Below, piece after piece: positions 56,116 through 64,000 of a stretch of DNA of 64,000 bases. The stretch's first letter is position 1; each line of letters starts with the position of its first letter. The DNA lies in the NCBI GenBank assembly GCA_028768525.1, contig CP054837.1:1718001-1782000 (forward strand), written 5' to 3'. Made by a program: the position numbers and the translations under genes. Below the pieces are notes generated by a model, which saw only the letters and a list, made by a program, of their open reading frames with translations, had not been told where the DNA came from and did not search any database. The stretch comes from Desulfobacter sp. GTDB taxonomy: Bacteria > Desulfobacterota > Desulfobacteria > Desulfobacterales > Desulfobacteraceae.

Positions 56116-56571
56116 ATGATAAGAAAAGCCGTACTGGACGATGTCAATGCCATCCATGGCCTGCTGCAGTTTTACAGCGAACAGGGTGAACTGCTGGCCC
56201 GCCCGTTGAGCCAGCTCTACGACCATATCAGAGATTTCTGGGTCTATGAGGATCCGGAAAACCGCAGCATCCTGGGCTGCTGCGCCCTGCAGTTCTGCTG
56301 GGAACATCTGGCAGAAATCCGCTCCCTTGCCGTGGACCAGGACCACACCGGGAAAGGCATTGGCAGCGCCCTTACTGAGCGCTGCATCCAGGAGGCCTTT
56401 TACTTCAACATAAAGGAATTATTCACCCTCACCTACCGTCCGGAATTTTTCAACCGGTTCGGATTTTCAGAAATAGACAAGGCACGGCTGCCGCTCAAGG
56501 TATGGTCCGATTGCATCGGCTGCGTCTCCTTCCCGGACTGCAACGAAACCGCCATGCTCAAACCGCTTTAA
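56116..56571 (+). CDS. GNAT N-acetyltransferase, short N-acetylglutamate-synthase-like
   Basis: 151-aa acetyl-CoA-dependent enzyme. MIRKAVLDDVNAIHGLL start, LAEIRSLAVDQDHTGKGIG (acetyl-CoA pyrophosphate loop), and the ending KVWSDCIGC ... FPDCNETAM, which matches the short ArgA-type NAGS proteins of Desulfobacterota and Actinobacteria; arginine synthesis is the likely role. 16 bp after the PBP gene. Its stop codon interlocks with the opposing gene (shared TTAA), leaving no room for a separate terminator. Confidence 0.85.
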   Translation: MIRKAVLDDVNAIHGLLQFYSEQGELLARPLSQLYDHIRDFWVYEDPENRSILGCCALQFCWEHLAEIRSLAVDQDHTGKGIGSALTERCIQEAFYFNIKELFTLTYRPEFFNRFGFSEIDKARLPLKVWSDCIGCVSFPDCNETAMLKPL

Positions 56572-57623
56572 GCATATATCATCTTGTAGGGGATGGGCGC
56601 ATACCTAATAACCGAGGGCTTGGGCAGGATATGCTCCTCCGCCACTGTAAGCCAGTTGGTGTCAAAATTCAACTCCCTGAGCCGCCCGCCTTCCGAGGGC
56701 ATGGCATGGCTGGTGTGATCGTACCGCACATTGAGGATACAGACATAGGATTTTCCCTGGCGGGCCACCACATAATTTTTGGTAAAGGAACTCTGGGTGA
56801 TATCGGCGGTGGCGGCCAGCTGTTTCACCTGGTCACTGCTGAGCTTGACCAGGACGGATTTGGTCACCCCGTTTTCATCAATCCGCAGTAAATTCCTCGA
56901 TTCGCTGGAGGAGACATAGATGGTGGTAATCCCGTCAAGCTGCCTGAAATACTGGGCCGCCACAATAGCTGCCGTTCTCCGGCCGCCGGACATCAGGGGC
57001 ACCCCATAGTACTCAAAAAGCTTTTTCTGCATATTTTCGGCGTATTTATCCCCCTTCTCATAGAGATCCTTGGAGATATAGCGGAGGGATTTGGCCAGGG
57101 CCTCGGAGGCATCGGCAATGGGCCAGTCCACCCTGACATGGAAATGGGTCAGGCCGTATTGGGTCTTGGTCCGCTGGTTGCGCTGGATGAGCAGGGCATA
57201 GTCCACCGGCATCAGTGAACGGAGCAGGGCGAAAAATTCTCCGGTCTCAAAATATTTCATATTCCGGTTGTAGTTTTCCACGTCCGGAAAATACTTATGC
57301 CGAAGCAGATTGGTTTTTGTGGTTTTATTGGCATCAAAATAACGGATGTATTTTTTATGCTTTTTATCAATATGATCTTCGGAAAATATAATCAGAAATG
57401 AATTCTGGGCGTCGAATTCCACCGACGGAATTCTGGCCCTGGGCTTGAGTTCTCTGAGCTCTACAAAAGGGTACGGGGTCCTGAGCCGTAAAAAATTATT
57501 ATAGGACCCCACAAGAGAATATCCGATGACAAACTGGTCCAGTTCATCCCTCAGCACCTCATAATAGGACCGCCGCAACCGGTCGTCCCGGCTCAAACTG
57601 TGCCTGGCTTTGCAGAAATTCAC
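56568..57623 (-). CDS. Uncharacterised 351-aa protein
   Basis: No family recognised. A cytosolic, mixed alpha/beta protein without signal peptide or membrane helix, rich in Tyr, Arg and Lys. Notable conserved-looking segments: YSLVGSYNNFLRLRTPYPFV near the N-terminus, VDYALLIQRNQRTKTQYGL with THFHVRVDWP (a His-x-His-x-Arg pattern), SGGRRTAAIVAAQYFRQL and VYVSSSESRN-like TTIYVSSSESRN. GTG start with AAAGGGGC upstream. Lies 40 bp after pgk and may be co-transcribed with it. Confidence 0.8.
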   Translation of the reverse strand: MNFCKARHSLSRDDRLRRSYYEVLRDELDQFVIGYSLVGSYNNFLRLRTPYPFVELRELKPRARIPSVEFDAQNSFLIIFSEDHIDKKHKKYIRYFDANKTTKTNLLRHKYFPDVENYNRNMKYFETGEFFALLRSLMPVDYALLIQRNQRTKTQYGLTHFHVRVDWPIADASEALAKSLRYISKDLYEKGDKYAENMQKKLFEYYGVPLMSGGRRTAAIVAAQYFRQLDGITTIYVSSSESRNLLRIDENGVTKSVLVKLSSDQVKQLAATADITQSSFTKNYVVARQGKSYVCILNVRYDHTSHAMPSEGGRLRELNFDTNWLTVAEEHILPKPSVIRYAPIPYKMIYA

Positions 57624-57663
57624 AATACTGCCCCTTTCAACACGATTATATAGATCATGAAAA

Positions 57664-58839
57664 TTACTCCAGCGCAGCCACCCCTGGAAGTTTTTTGCCT
57701 TCCATCATGTGAAGGAAAGCCCCGCCGCCCGTGGAAATATAGCTGACCTTGTCAGCGATGCCGCATTTTTTGGCAGCCAGGCCGGTATCCCCCCCGCCGA
57801 CAATGGAGAAGGCATCTGAACCGGCGATGGCGTCTGCCACCACCTGGGTACCCTGGGCAAACCGGTCCATCTCAAACACCCCCATGGGACCGTTCCATAC
57901 GATGGTGCCGGCCCCCTCAATGGCTGCCGCATAGGATTTGGCCGTTTCCGGTCCGATATCCAGGGCCATCCAATTATCGGGCATCCCGTCAAGCCCCACG
58001 GCCTTTGTTTCTGCATCCTTGTCAAACCGGTCAGCCGCCACCAGGTCCGTGGGCAGCAGCAATTCCACCCCTTTTTCTTCGGCTTTCTGAACAATGGTAT
58101 TGGCCGTATCCAGAAGATCTGCCTCAATCATGGACCCCTTGGTATCCACGCCCCGGGCGTTAAGAAAGGTATTGGCCATGGCCCCGCCGATAATCAGGCT
58201 GTCCACAAATTTGAGCATATTTTCCAGAGCCGCCAGTTTACTGGACACTTTTGCGCCGCCGATGACGGCAATAAGCGGTTTTTTCGGGTGTTCCACGGAA
58301 TCGTAATATGACCGGATTTCTTTTTCAAGCAAAAAACCGGCGCCCGAAACTTTAACGAAGTTAACCATACCGGTCACCGAGGCCTGGTCCCGGTGGGAGA
58401 CGGCAAAGGCATTATTCACATAAACCTCGCAGAGTTCGGCCAGGGCCTTGGCAAATTGAGGATCGTTCTTCTTTTCCCCGTTATGGAATCTTAAATTCTC
58501 CAGCATAAGGATGTTTGCAGGCTCTAGGGCGGCCACCCGCTGCTTCACCTCTTCCCCGATGCAGTCCCCGGCAAACTGCACCTCGGTCTCCAGCAATTCG
58601 GAAAGGCGCAGTGCCGCCGGCAGCAAAGAAAACTTATCGTCCCTCACCCCGTTGGGACGACCCAGGTGGGAGGCCAAAATTATTTTTGCCTTCCTTTCAC
58701 GAAGCCACTGGATCAGATCCAACGTCGCCCGGATCCGGTTATCATCGGTTATATTCCCATCGGCATCCATGGGGAGGTTGTAATCCACCCTTACGAATAC
58801 CTTTTTCCCTGCCACCTCTATATCACGTACCGACCTCAT
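57664..58839 (-). CDS. pgk: Phosphoglycerate kinase
   Basis: 391-aa glycolytic/gluconeogenic enzyme exchanging phosphate between 1,3-bisphosphoglycerate and ADP. Substrate motifs KKVFVRVDYNLPMD, ASHLGRPNG and LENLRFHNGEKKND; nucleotide side GGAKVSSKL, NGPMGVFE and VGGGDTGLAAKK. The start at 58839 has GGGAGG 6 nt upstream; a frame open to 58911 adds 24 unconserved residues. Confidence 0.97.
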   Translation of the reverse strand: MRSVRDIEVAGKKVFVRVDYNLPMDADGNITDDNRIRATLDLIQWLRERKAKIILASHLGRPNGVRDDKFSLLPAALRLSELLETEVQFAGDCIGEEVKQRVAALEPANILMLENLRFHNGEKKNDPQFAKALAELCEVYVNNAFAVSHRDQASVTGMVNFVKVSGAGFLLEKEIRSYYDSVEHPKKPLIAVIGGAKVSSKLAALENMLKFVDSLIIGGAMANTFLNARGVDTKGSMIEADLLDTANTIVQKAEEKGVELLLPTDLVAADRFDKDAETKAVGLDGMPDNWMALDIGPETAKSYAAAIEGAGTIVWNGPMGVFEMDRFAQGTQVVADAIAGSDAFSIVGGGDTGLAAKKCGIADKVSYISTGGGAFLHMMEGKKLPGVAALE

Positions 58840-58922
58840 GCCTTGCCTCCCTGCCGCGGCTACGGCCGTGCTGACGGTTATGAACCTGAGGAACACGCAC
58901 CGGCCCGGCAATATTTTCAGTG

Positions 58923-58951
58923 TTGACTATTCCTTTGAATCATCCTAACTT
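58923..58951 (+). promoter_or_regulatory. Sigma-70 promoter of the TPR-cyclase gene
   Basis: TTGACT (58923-58928), 17-nt spacer and TAACTT (58946-58951), 30 nt before the ATG in the pgk/cyclase divergent gap. Confidence 0.45.
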
Positions 58952-58981
58952 GGTGTTGAACAGCATCAAGATGAAGGTTAT

Positions 58982-60754
58982 ATGTCCGATAAAATACGTG
59001 AACTCAAAGCCATTTTCAACTCTTTTGACCCCAAGGGACAAAAAGAAAAAATCGAAGACTGCCTGCAGCGGTTCGAATCCGGCATTTCAACGCTGAACGA
59101 CGCGACTGATTGCAAGGTCGCCGTTCTCTGGATGAAGAATATTTTCTTCCAGGACATGGGGGACTTTGCCGGAGCAGAAGCCCTTCTTGAAGAGGCGTTG
59201 GAGGCAATCGAAGCATCGCCCGCCGTGGAACTGACCAAATGGAAACTGAAAATTTACCTTTCCCTGGGGTATATCCACCTGGAGCAGTACAATTTCATTG
59301 ATGCCGAATTCTTTTTTTCCAAAGCCCTGGATCTGGCCGTCGCCCATACCGGATTAAAGAATTTTCTAGGCGAAATTTACGCCCGTCTGGCCGAAGTCAG
59401 CATCCACCTGAACCGGTATGCTCAGGCCAAAAAATATGTCACCCGTGAAAAAAAGGCGGCCTATGCCGTCTACAAGGCCAAATCCCCGGCAGAAAAAGGG
59501 GCGGCCCTGGGCTATGCCTATTCCCTAATAGATTTTTGCCGGATCAAGCGGATCATCGGCCTGGTGGACCATACCCTCAGCGACTCCATAGAAGACGCCC
59601 TGTCCATTTTCGTCACCCAGAATTTCACCAAGGGCATCCTCAGGGCCAAGCTGGAATCGGCCCAACTGCTGCTGGAACTCAACTTCACTGACCGCGCCCT
59701 CTTCATGATCCAGGGCATTGAGCCCACCTTCCAGGAGCGGCAGATGTACAAGGAATGCATCACCGCAGGCCTTCTCATCGCAAAATTCCATAAAAAAATG
59801 CTGGATTACAGCCTGGCCGAATCCAAGCTGAGTGAGCTGGTGGACCTCTCCCGGAAACAGAACCTGTCCAACGCATTGATCATGGCCGATGTCTATTATG
59901 AAATGGGCCTGATCTGCTATGAAACCGACCGGGAGGAAAAGGCCATGGGGCTGTTTAAATCCTCGGCAAAGATCGGTATGCTGGCCGGGGTAAAGCGGTA
60001 TATTTTCAGGGCCTTTGACGCGGCACGCCTCGTGGATAAAAAAGAGGCCAAGGTGATCCTCAGTTCCGATCTGGTCTATCAGGATGCCGCCTTTATCCGG
60101 AACCGCATGGCCGGGCAGACCAGCCCCTTCCATTCAGGCAACCAGAAGCGCAAACTGTTCGCATCTACCCTGTTTGTGGATATCGCGGGATTTTCCGCCC
60201 TCATGAAAGACTCCGACGAGACCACCACCGTCCAAATGATCGATGAACTCATGGACCGGATCTGTGTGATCATTTTCAGGAACCGGGGATATATCGACAA
60301 ATTCCTCGGGGACGGATTTATGGCCATATTCGAGCACGGGGATCAGGCAGAGGCCGATATTGCCGTCAACGCCATACGGGCTGGTATTGAAATCAACCGG
60401 GCCATCCACACCAAAAACATGAGGTTCAAGGAAGCCTACGGCATGGACCGGGAAATCATCTTCCGCATGGGCATCAGCACCGGGGAAATATATGCCCTCT
60501 TTCTGGGCAATTTCATCAAACGGGAATTCACCTTCCTGGGCAACGCCGTAAACCTGGCGTCAAAGCTGGAAGCCAGGGCCGATCAAAAGGGCCTTCTCAT
60601 GGATGAAACCACCCATACACTGGTCAGTGACCGGGTGGCCGGCGACCCAAGGGAGCTGGACATTCCCGGGCTGGGCCGTACCAAGGCATACAGTTTCAGG
60701 GGATTCGCCCACAAGGAAGGGGTGGATCCCGCTTTTCAAAACCTTATTTCTTAA
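58982..60754 (+). CDS. TPR-repeat class III adenylate/guanylate cyclase
   Basis: 590-aa cytoplasmic protein. Residues about 30-380 are helical TPR-like repeats (for example LSLGYIHLEQYNFIDAEFFF, MADVYYEMGLICYETDREEK). Residues about 390-580 form a class III cyclase domain. Metal-binding Asp pairs are in LFVDIAGFS (about 400) and KFLGDGFMAIF; the Lys of KFLGDG suggests ATP. The transition-state Asn is present (AVNLA), but the partner Arg is Lys (NLASKLEA), a departure that may lower or change activity. AAGG precedes the ATG. It ends overlapping the opposing small gene by 11 bp. Confidence 0.9.
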   Translation: MSDKIRELKAIFNSFDPKGQKEKIEDCLQRFESGISTLNDATDCKVAVLWMKNIFFQDMGDFAGAEALLEEALEAIEASPAVELTKWKLKIYLSLGYIHLEQYNFIDAEFFFSKALDLAVAHTGLKNFLGEIYARLAEVSIHLNRYAQAKKYVTREKKAAYAVYKAKSPAEKGAALGYAYSLIDFCRIKRIIGLVDHTLSDSIEDALSIFVTQNFTKGILRAKLESAQLLLELNFTDRALFMIQGIEPTFQERQMYKECITAGLLIAKFHKKMLDYSLAESKLSELVDLSRKQNLSNALIMADVYYEMGLICYETDREEKAMGLFKSSAKIGMLAGVKRYIFRAFDAARLVDKKEAKVILSSDLVYQDAAFIRNRMAGQTSPFHSGNQKRKLFASTLFVDIAGFSALMKDSDETTTVQMIDELMDRICVIIFRNRGYIDKFLGDGFMAIFEHGDQAEADIAVNAIRAGIEINRAIHTKNMRFKEAYGMDREIIFRMGISTGEIYALFLGNFIKREFTFLGNAVNLASKLEARADQKGLLMDETTHTLVSDRVAGDPRELDIPGLGRTKAYSFRGFAHKEGVDPAFQNLIS

Positions 60755-61019
60755 ATTTAAGCCCCCGGCGGTGGGCCTGTTTTTTTCTGGACCACCGCTC
60801 AAAGAAATTCAGGGCACCGGCCTTTTCCGACCGCTCAATCACTTCCTCTTCCACCTTTACCCCGTCCTTTGTGGCCATGGCCTGCTTCAGACACCTGGTC
60901 TTGACAGGGCAATGGTAAAAGCAATCATCCGGGGTTTCCCTCAGCCCTTTGGGCCCCATGGGAAACACCTTTTCCAGATTCCCGAAACAGTCGGGCAATT
61001 GTTCTTCAGTCTCGCTCAT
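60744..61019 (-). CDS. Small four-cysteine protein
   Basis: 91-aa protein of unknown function. Four cysteines (C11, C33, C37, C43; pattern DCFGN, ECFYHCP-like DCFYHCPVKTRC) could bind a metal or a cluster. The C-terminal half is charged and ends in a basic stretch (RKKQAHRRGLKFKK). The start overlaps the end of radC by 14 bp, implying coupled translation in the gyrA-radC unit. Confidence 0.75.
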   Translation of the reverse strand: MSETEEQLPDCFGNLEKVFPMGPKGLRETPDDCFYHCPVKTRCLKQAMATKDGVKVEEEVIERSEKAGALNFFERWSRKKQAHRRGLKFKK

Positions 61020-61746
61020 TTAATTCTTCAAACTCCCTGTTAAATCCGTTTATCAGCCCCTTGGCCGCAAAGCTGTAATACCCGTCGCTGCCGGTGATGA
61101 TATGGTCGTGTACATTTATTCCGGCAAATTTAAGGGCAAGGGTCAGGGTGCGGGTAATACGGATATCCTGTGGTGATGGCTGGATGTCGCCGGAGGGGTG
61201 ATTGTGGGCAAAAATCAAGGAAGCTGCCCGGTGGGCCAGGGCCCGGGCAATGACCTCCCTGGGATAGACGGCCGAAGCGGTAAGGGAGCCTGTAAACAGC
61301 ACTTCCGAGGCCGTGACCCGGTTCTTGGCATCCAGGAAGATGCCCAGGAAATGCTCCCGATCCTTGTACCCGAAGGCCTGGTTTAAAAAAGTAAGCAGGC
61401 TCTCCGGATCCTTGACCACATCCCGCTGTACCAGGCGGGTTTCAAGGTAGCGGTCGGCGACGGCTTTGATGAGGTGGATGCCGAAACTGTTGGCCGGCCC
61501 CACCCCCTTGACCTCACACAAGTCCCGGGTGGAGGCCTCCAGCACCCTGGGCAGGGTCTTGAACGCCCTCATCAGCGCCTTAGCCGCATCCTTGGTATCC
61601 CGCCTGGGGGTATTCAGGGCCAGCAGAAGTTCCAGGACCTCGTAGTCCCGGAACCCGGAAAGACCGGCTGAAAGAAAGCGTTCCCTCAGCCGTTTCCGGT
61701 GGCCTTCGCCCTTATGCCTGGGTTTCCTCTCCTTCTTCTCCGTCAT
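61006..61746 (-). CDS. radC: RadC-family JAB/MPN domain protein
   Basis: 246-aa protein. N-terminal helix-hairpin-helix-like part (DYEVLELLLALN, LCEVKGVGPANSFGIHLIKA) and C-terminal JAB1/MPN metalloprotease-like domain with HNHPSGDIQPSPQD (H-x-H ... D zinc site). The family was once linked to DNA repair, but its real role is not established. Starts 35 nt inside gyrA with GGAG upstream. Confidence 0.93.
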   Translation of the reverse strand: MTEKKERKPRHKGEGHRKRLRERFLSAGLSGFRDYEVLELLLALNTPRRDTKDAAKALMRAFKTLPRVLEASTRDLCEVKGVGPANSFGIHLIKAVADRYLETRLVQRDVVKDPESLLTFLNQAFGYKDREHFLGIFLDAKNRVTASEVLFTGSLTASAVYPREVIARALAHRAASLIFAHNHPSGDIQPSPQDIRITRTLTLALKFAGINVHDHIITGSDGYYSFAAKGLINGFNREFEELNERD

Positions 61747-64000
61747 TCTCCTGCTCCGGAGGTGTCAGGTTATCTGCTTCATCACCGTTTTCGGGCATTT
61801 CTTCGCCGTCCTCGCCGCCCTCTTCCTCGGGCAGGCGGGCAATGCCGATAAGGGTTTCCCCCTTGGACAGATTGATCAGCTTCACGCCCTGGGTATTCCT
61901 TGAAATCACACTGATGCCGTCAATGGCCGTACGGATCAGCTTGCCCTTGTCCGTGACCATCATGAGTTCATCATTGTCACCCACCAGGGCCAGGGCCACC
62001 ATCTTGCCGTTCCGGGCGGAGGTTTTAATGGAGAATACCCCCTTGCCGCCGCGGCCCTGGGTTTTGTATTCCTCGATGCGGGTCCGTTTACCAAAGCCGT
62101 TTTCGGTCACGGTGAGCAGGGTTTCTTCTTCCCCAAGCACCTCCATGCCCACGACCCGGGAACCTTCTTCAATGCGCATGCCCCGGACGCCCATGGCGCC
62201 CCTGGCCATGGCCCGGACATCGTTTTCATGGAAGCGGATGACCTTGCCCCCTTCGGAACCCATGAAAATATTGGAGTTACCGTCGGTGATCCGGGCGGCA
62301 ATAAGCTCATCACCCTCGGCCAATTTCACACCGATGAGGCCCCCTGTTCTCCGGCGGGAATAGGCCATGAGATCGGTCTTTTTCACCCGGCCCAGCTTGG
62401 TGGCCATGACCACGTACCGGTCTTCCACAAACTCGTCCACGGTGAGGACGGTGGCCAGCTTCTCCCCTTCGTCAAAATCAAGTAAATTGACAATGGCCTT
62501 GCCCAGGGAGGAGCGGCCTGCCATGGGCAGCTCATAGACCTTGGACTGGTAAACCTTGCCGTAATTGGTAATAAAGAGGAAGGTGGCATGGGTGGAGGCC
62601 ACAAAGAGATGTTCCACAAAATCGTCATCCTTGGTGCCCATGGCGGTCTTTCCCTTTCCGCCCCGGTGCTGGCTGGCATAGAGGGTTACCGGGTTCCGCT
62701 TGATGTATCCGGAGCGGGTCACGGTGACCACCATGTCCTCTTCGGCTATGAGGTCTTCGATGGAGATCTCCGCCGTGCTTTCCACAATGCGGGTCCGGCG
62801 CTCATCTCCGAAATCCCCGTTCAGCTCGGAAAGTTCATCCTTTATCAACCCCCGGACCACGGTTTCGGAGCCCAGGATTTCCTTGTACCAGGCAATATCC
62901 TTGAGCAGTGCCTGGTATTCGTTCTCAATCTTTTCCCGTTCCAGACCGGTGAGGCGCTGAAGCCGCATGTCCAGAATGGCCTGGGCCTGGATGGCGGTCA
63001 GGTCGAAGGTTTCCATGAGGCCGTTTTTGGCTTCTTCGGGAGACCGGGAGGCCCGGATCAGGGCCACGACCTCATCCAGATTGTCCAGGGCGATCTTCAA
63101 CCCTTCAAGAATATGGGCCCGCTCTTCGGCCTTTCTCAGGTCATACCGGGTCCGGCGGACGATCACATTGATCCGGTGGGCAATAAAGTGGTTAAGGATC
63201 TCCTTGAGGGTGAGCAGCTCCGGCCGGTTATTGACCACGGCCAGGAAAATGATGCCGAAGCTGGTCTGCATATTGGTATGCTTATAGAGCTGATTGATGA
63301 TGACCTCGGACATCTGGTCCCGCTTCAGGCCGATGGCGATTCGCATGCCCTGGCGGTCGGATTCATCTCTCACATAGGAGATGCCGGCAATGACCTTGTC
63401 CCGGACCAGTTCGGCAATCTTTTCCACCACCTTGGCCTTGTTGACCTGGTAAGGCAGTTCGGTGACCACGATGGTTTCCCTGCCGGTCTTTTTATTCTCC
63501 TCTACGTCCACCTTGGCCCGGACGGTAATAATGCCCCGGCCCGTGTCATAGGCTTCAAAAATGCCCTTGGTACCGTAAATATGGCCGTAGGTGGGAAAAT
63601 CAGGGCCCGGAATATACTCCATCAGCGCCCGGGTATCCATATCCGGGTTATCAATAAGTGCCTTGAGGCCTTCGATGACTTCGCTGATGTTGTGGGGCGG
63701 GATATTGGTGGTCATGCCCACGGCAATACCGGCAGATCCGTTAACCAGCAGGGAGGGGAACTTGGTGGGCAGCACCGCAGGTTCATCCAGGGTTTCATCG
63801 TAGTTGGGGATGAAATCAACGGTTTCCTTTTCAAGATCGGCCAGCATCTGGTGGGAAAGTTTGCGCATACGGATTTCCGTATAACGCATGGCGGCCGGGG
63901 AATCACCGTCCACGGACCCGAAGTTGCCCTGCCCGTCCACCAGGGTATAGCGCAGGGAAAAATCCTGGGCCATACGGACGATGGTGTCGTACACCGCCGA
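61712..64000 (-). CDS. gyrA: DNA gyrase subunit A (partial, 5' end beyond window)
   Basis: About 762 C-terminal residues of the gyrase breakage-rejoining subunit. The frame is open to the window edge, which begins SAVYDTIVRMAQDFSLRY. The active-site Tyr is in AMRYTEIR, 45 codons... near 63883. The coiled-coil gate follows, then the C-terminal DNA-wrapping blades with a GyrA box QHRGGKG (E. coli has QRRGGKG), which marks gyrase rather than topoisomerase IV. A strongly acidic tail (about 40 residues rich in Glu/Asp/Gly) ends the protein. About 90 N-terminal residues including the main quinolone-resistance positions are outside the window. Confidence 0.96.
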   Translation of the reverse strand, partial: SAVYDTIVRMAQDFSLRYTLVDGQGNFGSVDGDSPAAMRYTEIRMRKLSHQMLADLEKETVDFIPNYDETLDEPAVLPTKFPSLLVNGSAGIAVGMTTNIPPHNISEVIEGLKALIDNPDMDTRALMEYIPGPDFPTYGHIYGTKGIFEAYDTGRGIITVRAKVDVEENKKTGRETIVVTELPYQVNKAKVVEKIAELVRDKVIAGISYVRDESDRQGMRIAIGLKRDQMSEVIINQLYKHTNMQTSFGIIFLAVVNNRPELLTLKEILNHFIAHRINVIVRRTRYDLRKAEERAHILEGLKIALDNLDEVVALIRASRSPEEAKNGLMETFDLTAIQAQAILDMRLQRLTGLEREKIENEYQALLKDIAWYKEILGSETVVRGLIKDELSELNGDFGDERRTRIVESTAEISIEDLIAEEDMVVTVTRSGYIKRNPVTLYASQHRGGKGKTAMGTKDDDFVEHLFVASTHATFLFITNYGKVYQSKVYELPMAGRSSLGKAIVNLLDFDEGEKLATVLTVDEFVEDRYVVMATKLGRVKKTDLMAYSRRRTGGLIGVKLAEGDELIAARITDGNSNIFMGSEGGKVIRFHENDVRAMARGAMGVRGMRIEEGSRVVGMEVLGEEETLLTVTENGFGKRTRIEEYKTQGRGGKGVFSIKTSARNGKMVALALVGDNDELMMVTDKGKLIRTAIDGISVISRNTQGVKLINLSKGETLIGIARLPEEEGGEDGEEMPENGDEADNLTPPEQENDGEEGEETQA

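Noticed and set aside
61712..64000. parC (topoisomerase IV) instead of gyrA
   Set aside because: The C-terminal domain carries a GyrA box (QHRGGKG) and the full set of blades with acidic tail, which ParC lacks.

Overview
The window is typical chromosomal DNA of a Gram-negative, deltaproteobacterial type (Desulfobacterota, most like the Desulfobacteraceae). That placement is inferred from protein character and gene order: one strand carries the whole translation/transcription supercluster from tRNAs, secE, nusG and rplKAJL through rpoBC, str, S10, spc and alpha; there is an fmdB-hemC-cobA/hemD operon; and many two-component and chemosensory proteins are present. No rRNA, CRISPR array, insertion sequence, integrase or phage gene was seen.

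Layout. 1-3.7 kb (minus): corA and an MscS-type channel. 3.9-7.6 kb (plus): fmdB, hemC, cobA/hemD fusion and moaA, tightly packed behind a good sigma-70 promoter. 7.9-9.9 kb (plus): a secreted Trp/His-rich protein, an ECF sigma factor, its zinc-type anti-sigma factor and a second secreted protein, behind an ECF-like promoter. 10-13.9 kb (plus): a GAF-GGDEF diguanylate cyclase and a large hybrid histidine kinase. 14.05-42.9 kb (minus): about 29 kb of uninterrupted translation, RNA polymerase and secretion genes. Transcription runs from four tRNAs (Thr-Tyr-Gly-Thr) through rpmG, tRNA-Trp, secE, nusG, rplK, rplA, rplJ, rplL, rpoB, rpoC, rpsL, rpsG, tuf and the S10/spc/alpha genes to rplQ, ending at a terminator shared with the opposing kinase gene. 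43.3-46.7 kb (plus): an MltD-like LysM lipoprotein, tRNA-Arg and a U32 (TrhP-like) protein. 46.8-56.6 kb (plus): a chemosensory operon (CheA with tandem CheW-like domains and a receiver, CheW, CheB, CheR, a HEAT-repeat/receiver protein) joined by a 1-nt overlap to a class A penicillin-binding protein, then a GNAT acetyltransferase. 56.6-58.8 kb (minus): an unrecognised 351-aa protein and pgk. 59-60.8 kb (plus): a TPR-class III nucleotide cyclase. 60.7-64 kb (minus): gyrA (5' end outside the window), radC and a small four-cysteine protein, all overlapping.

Most notable observations: (1) a short decayed remnant of a second tuf gene lies exactly where tufB is expected, between tRNA-Thr(GGT) and rpmG; (2) fusA, adk and map are absent from their usual places; (3) seven genes of the cluster start at TTG, including rpoC, whose start is fixed by a Shine-Dalgarno overlapping the rpoB stop; (4) the chemosensory operon has no receptor and no free CheY, its receivers being fused to CheA and to a HEAT-repeat scaffold, and it runs into a peptidoglycan synthase gene; (5) helically phased repeats lie upstream of the tRNA-operon promoter. 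I found no strong evidence of a wholly new defence or mobile system.
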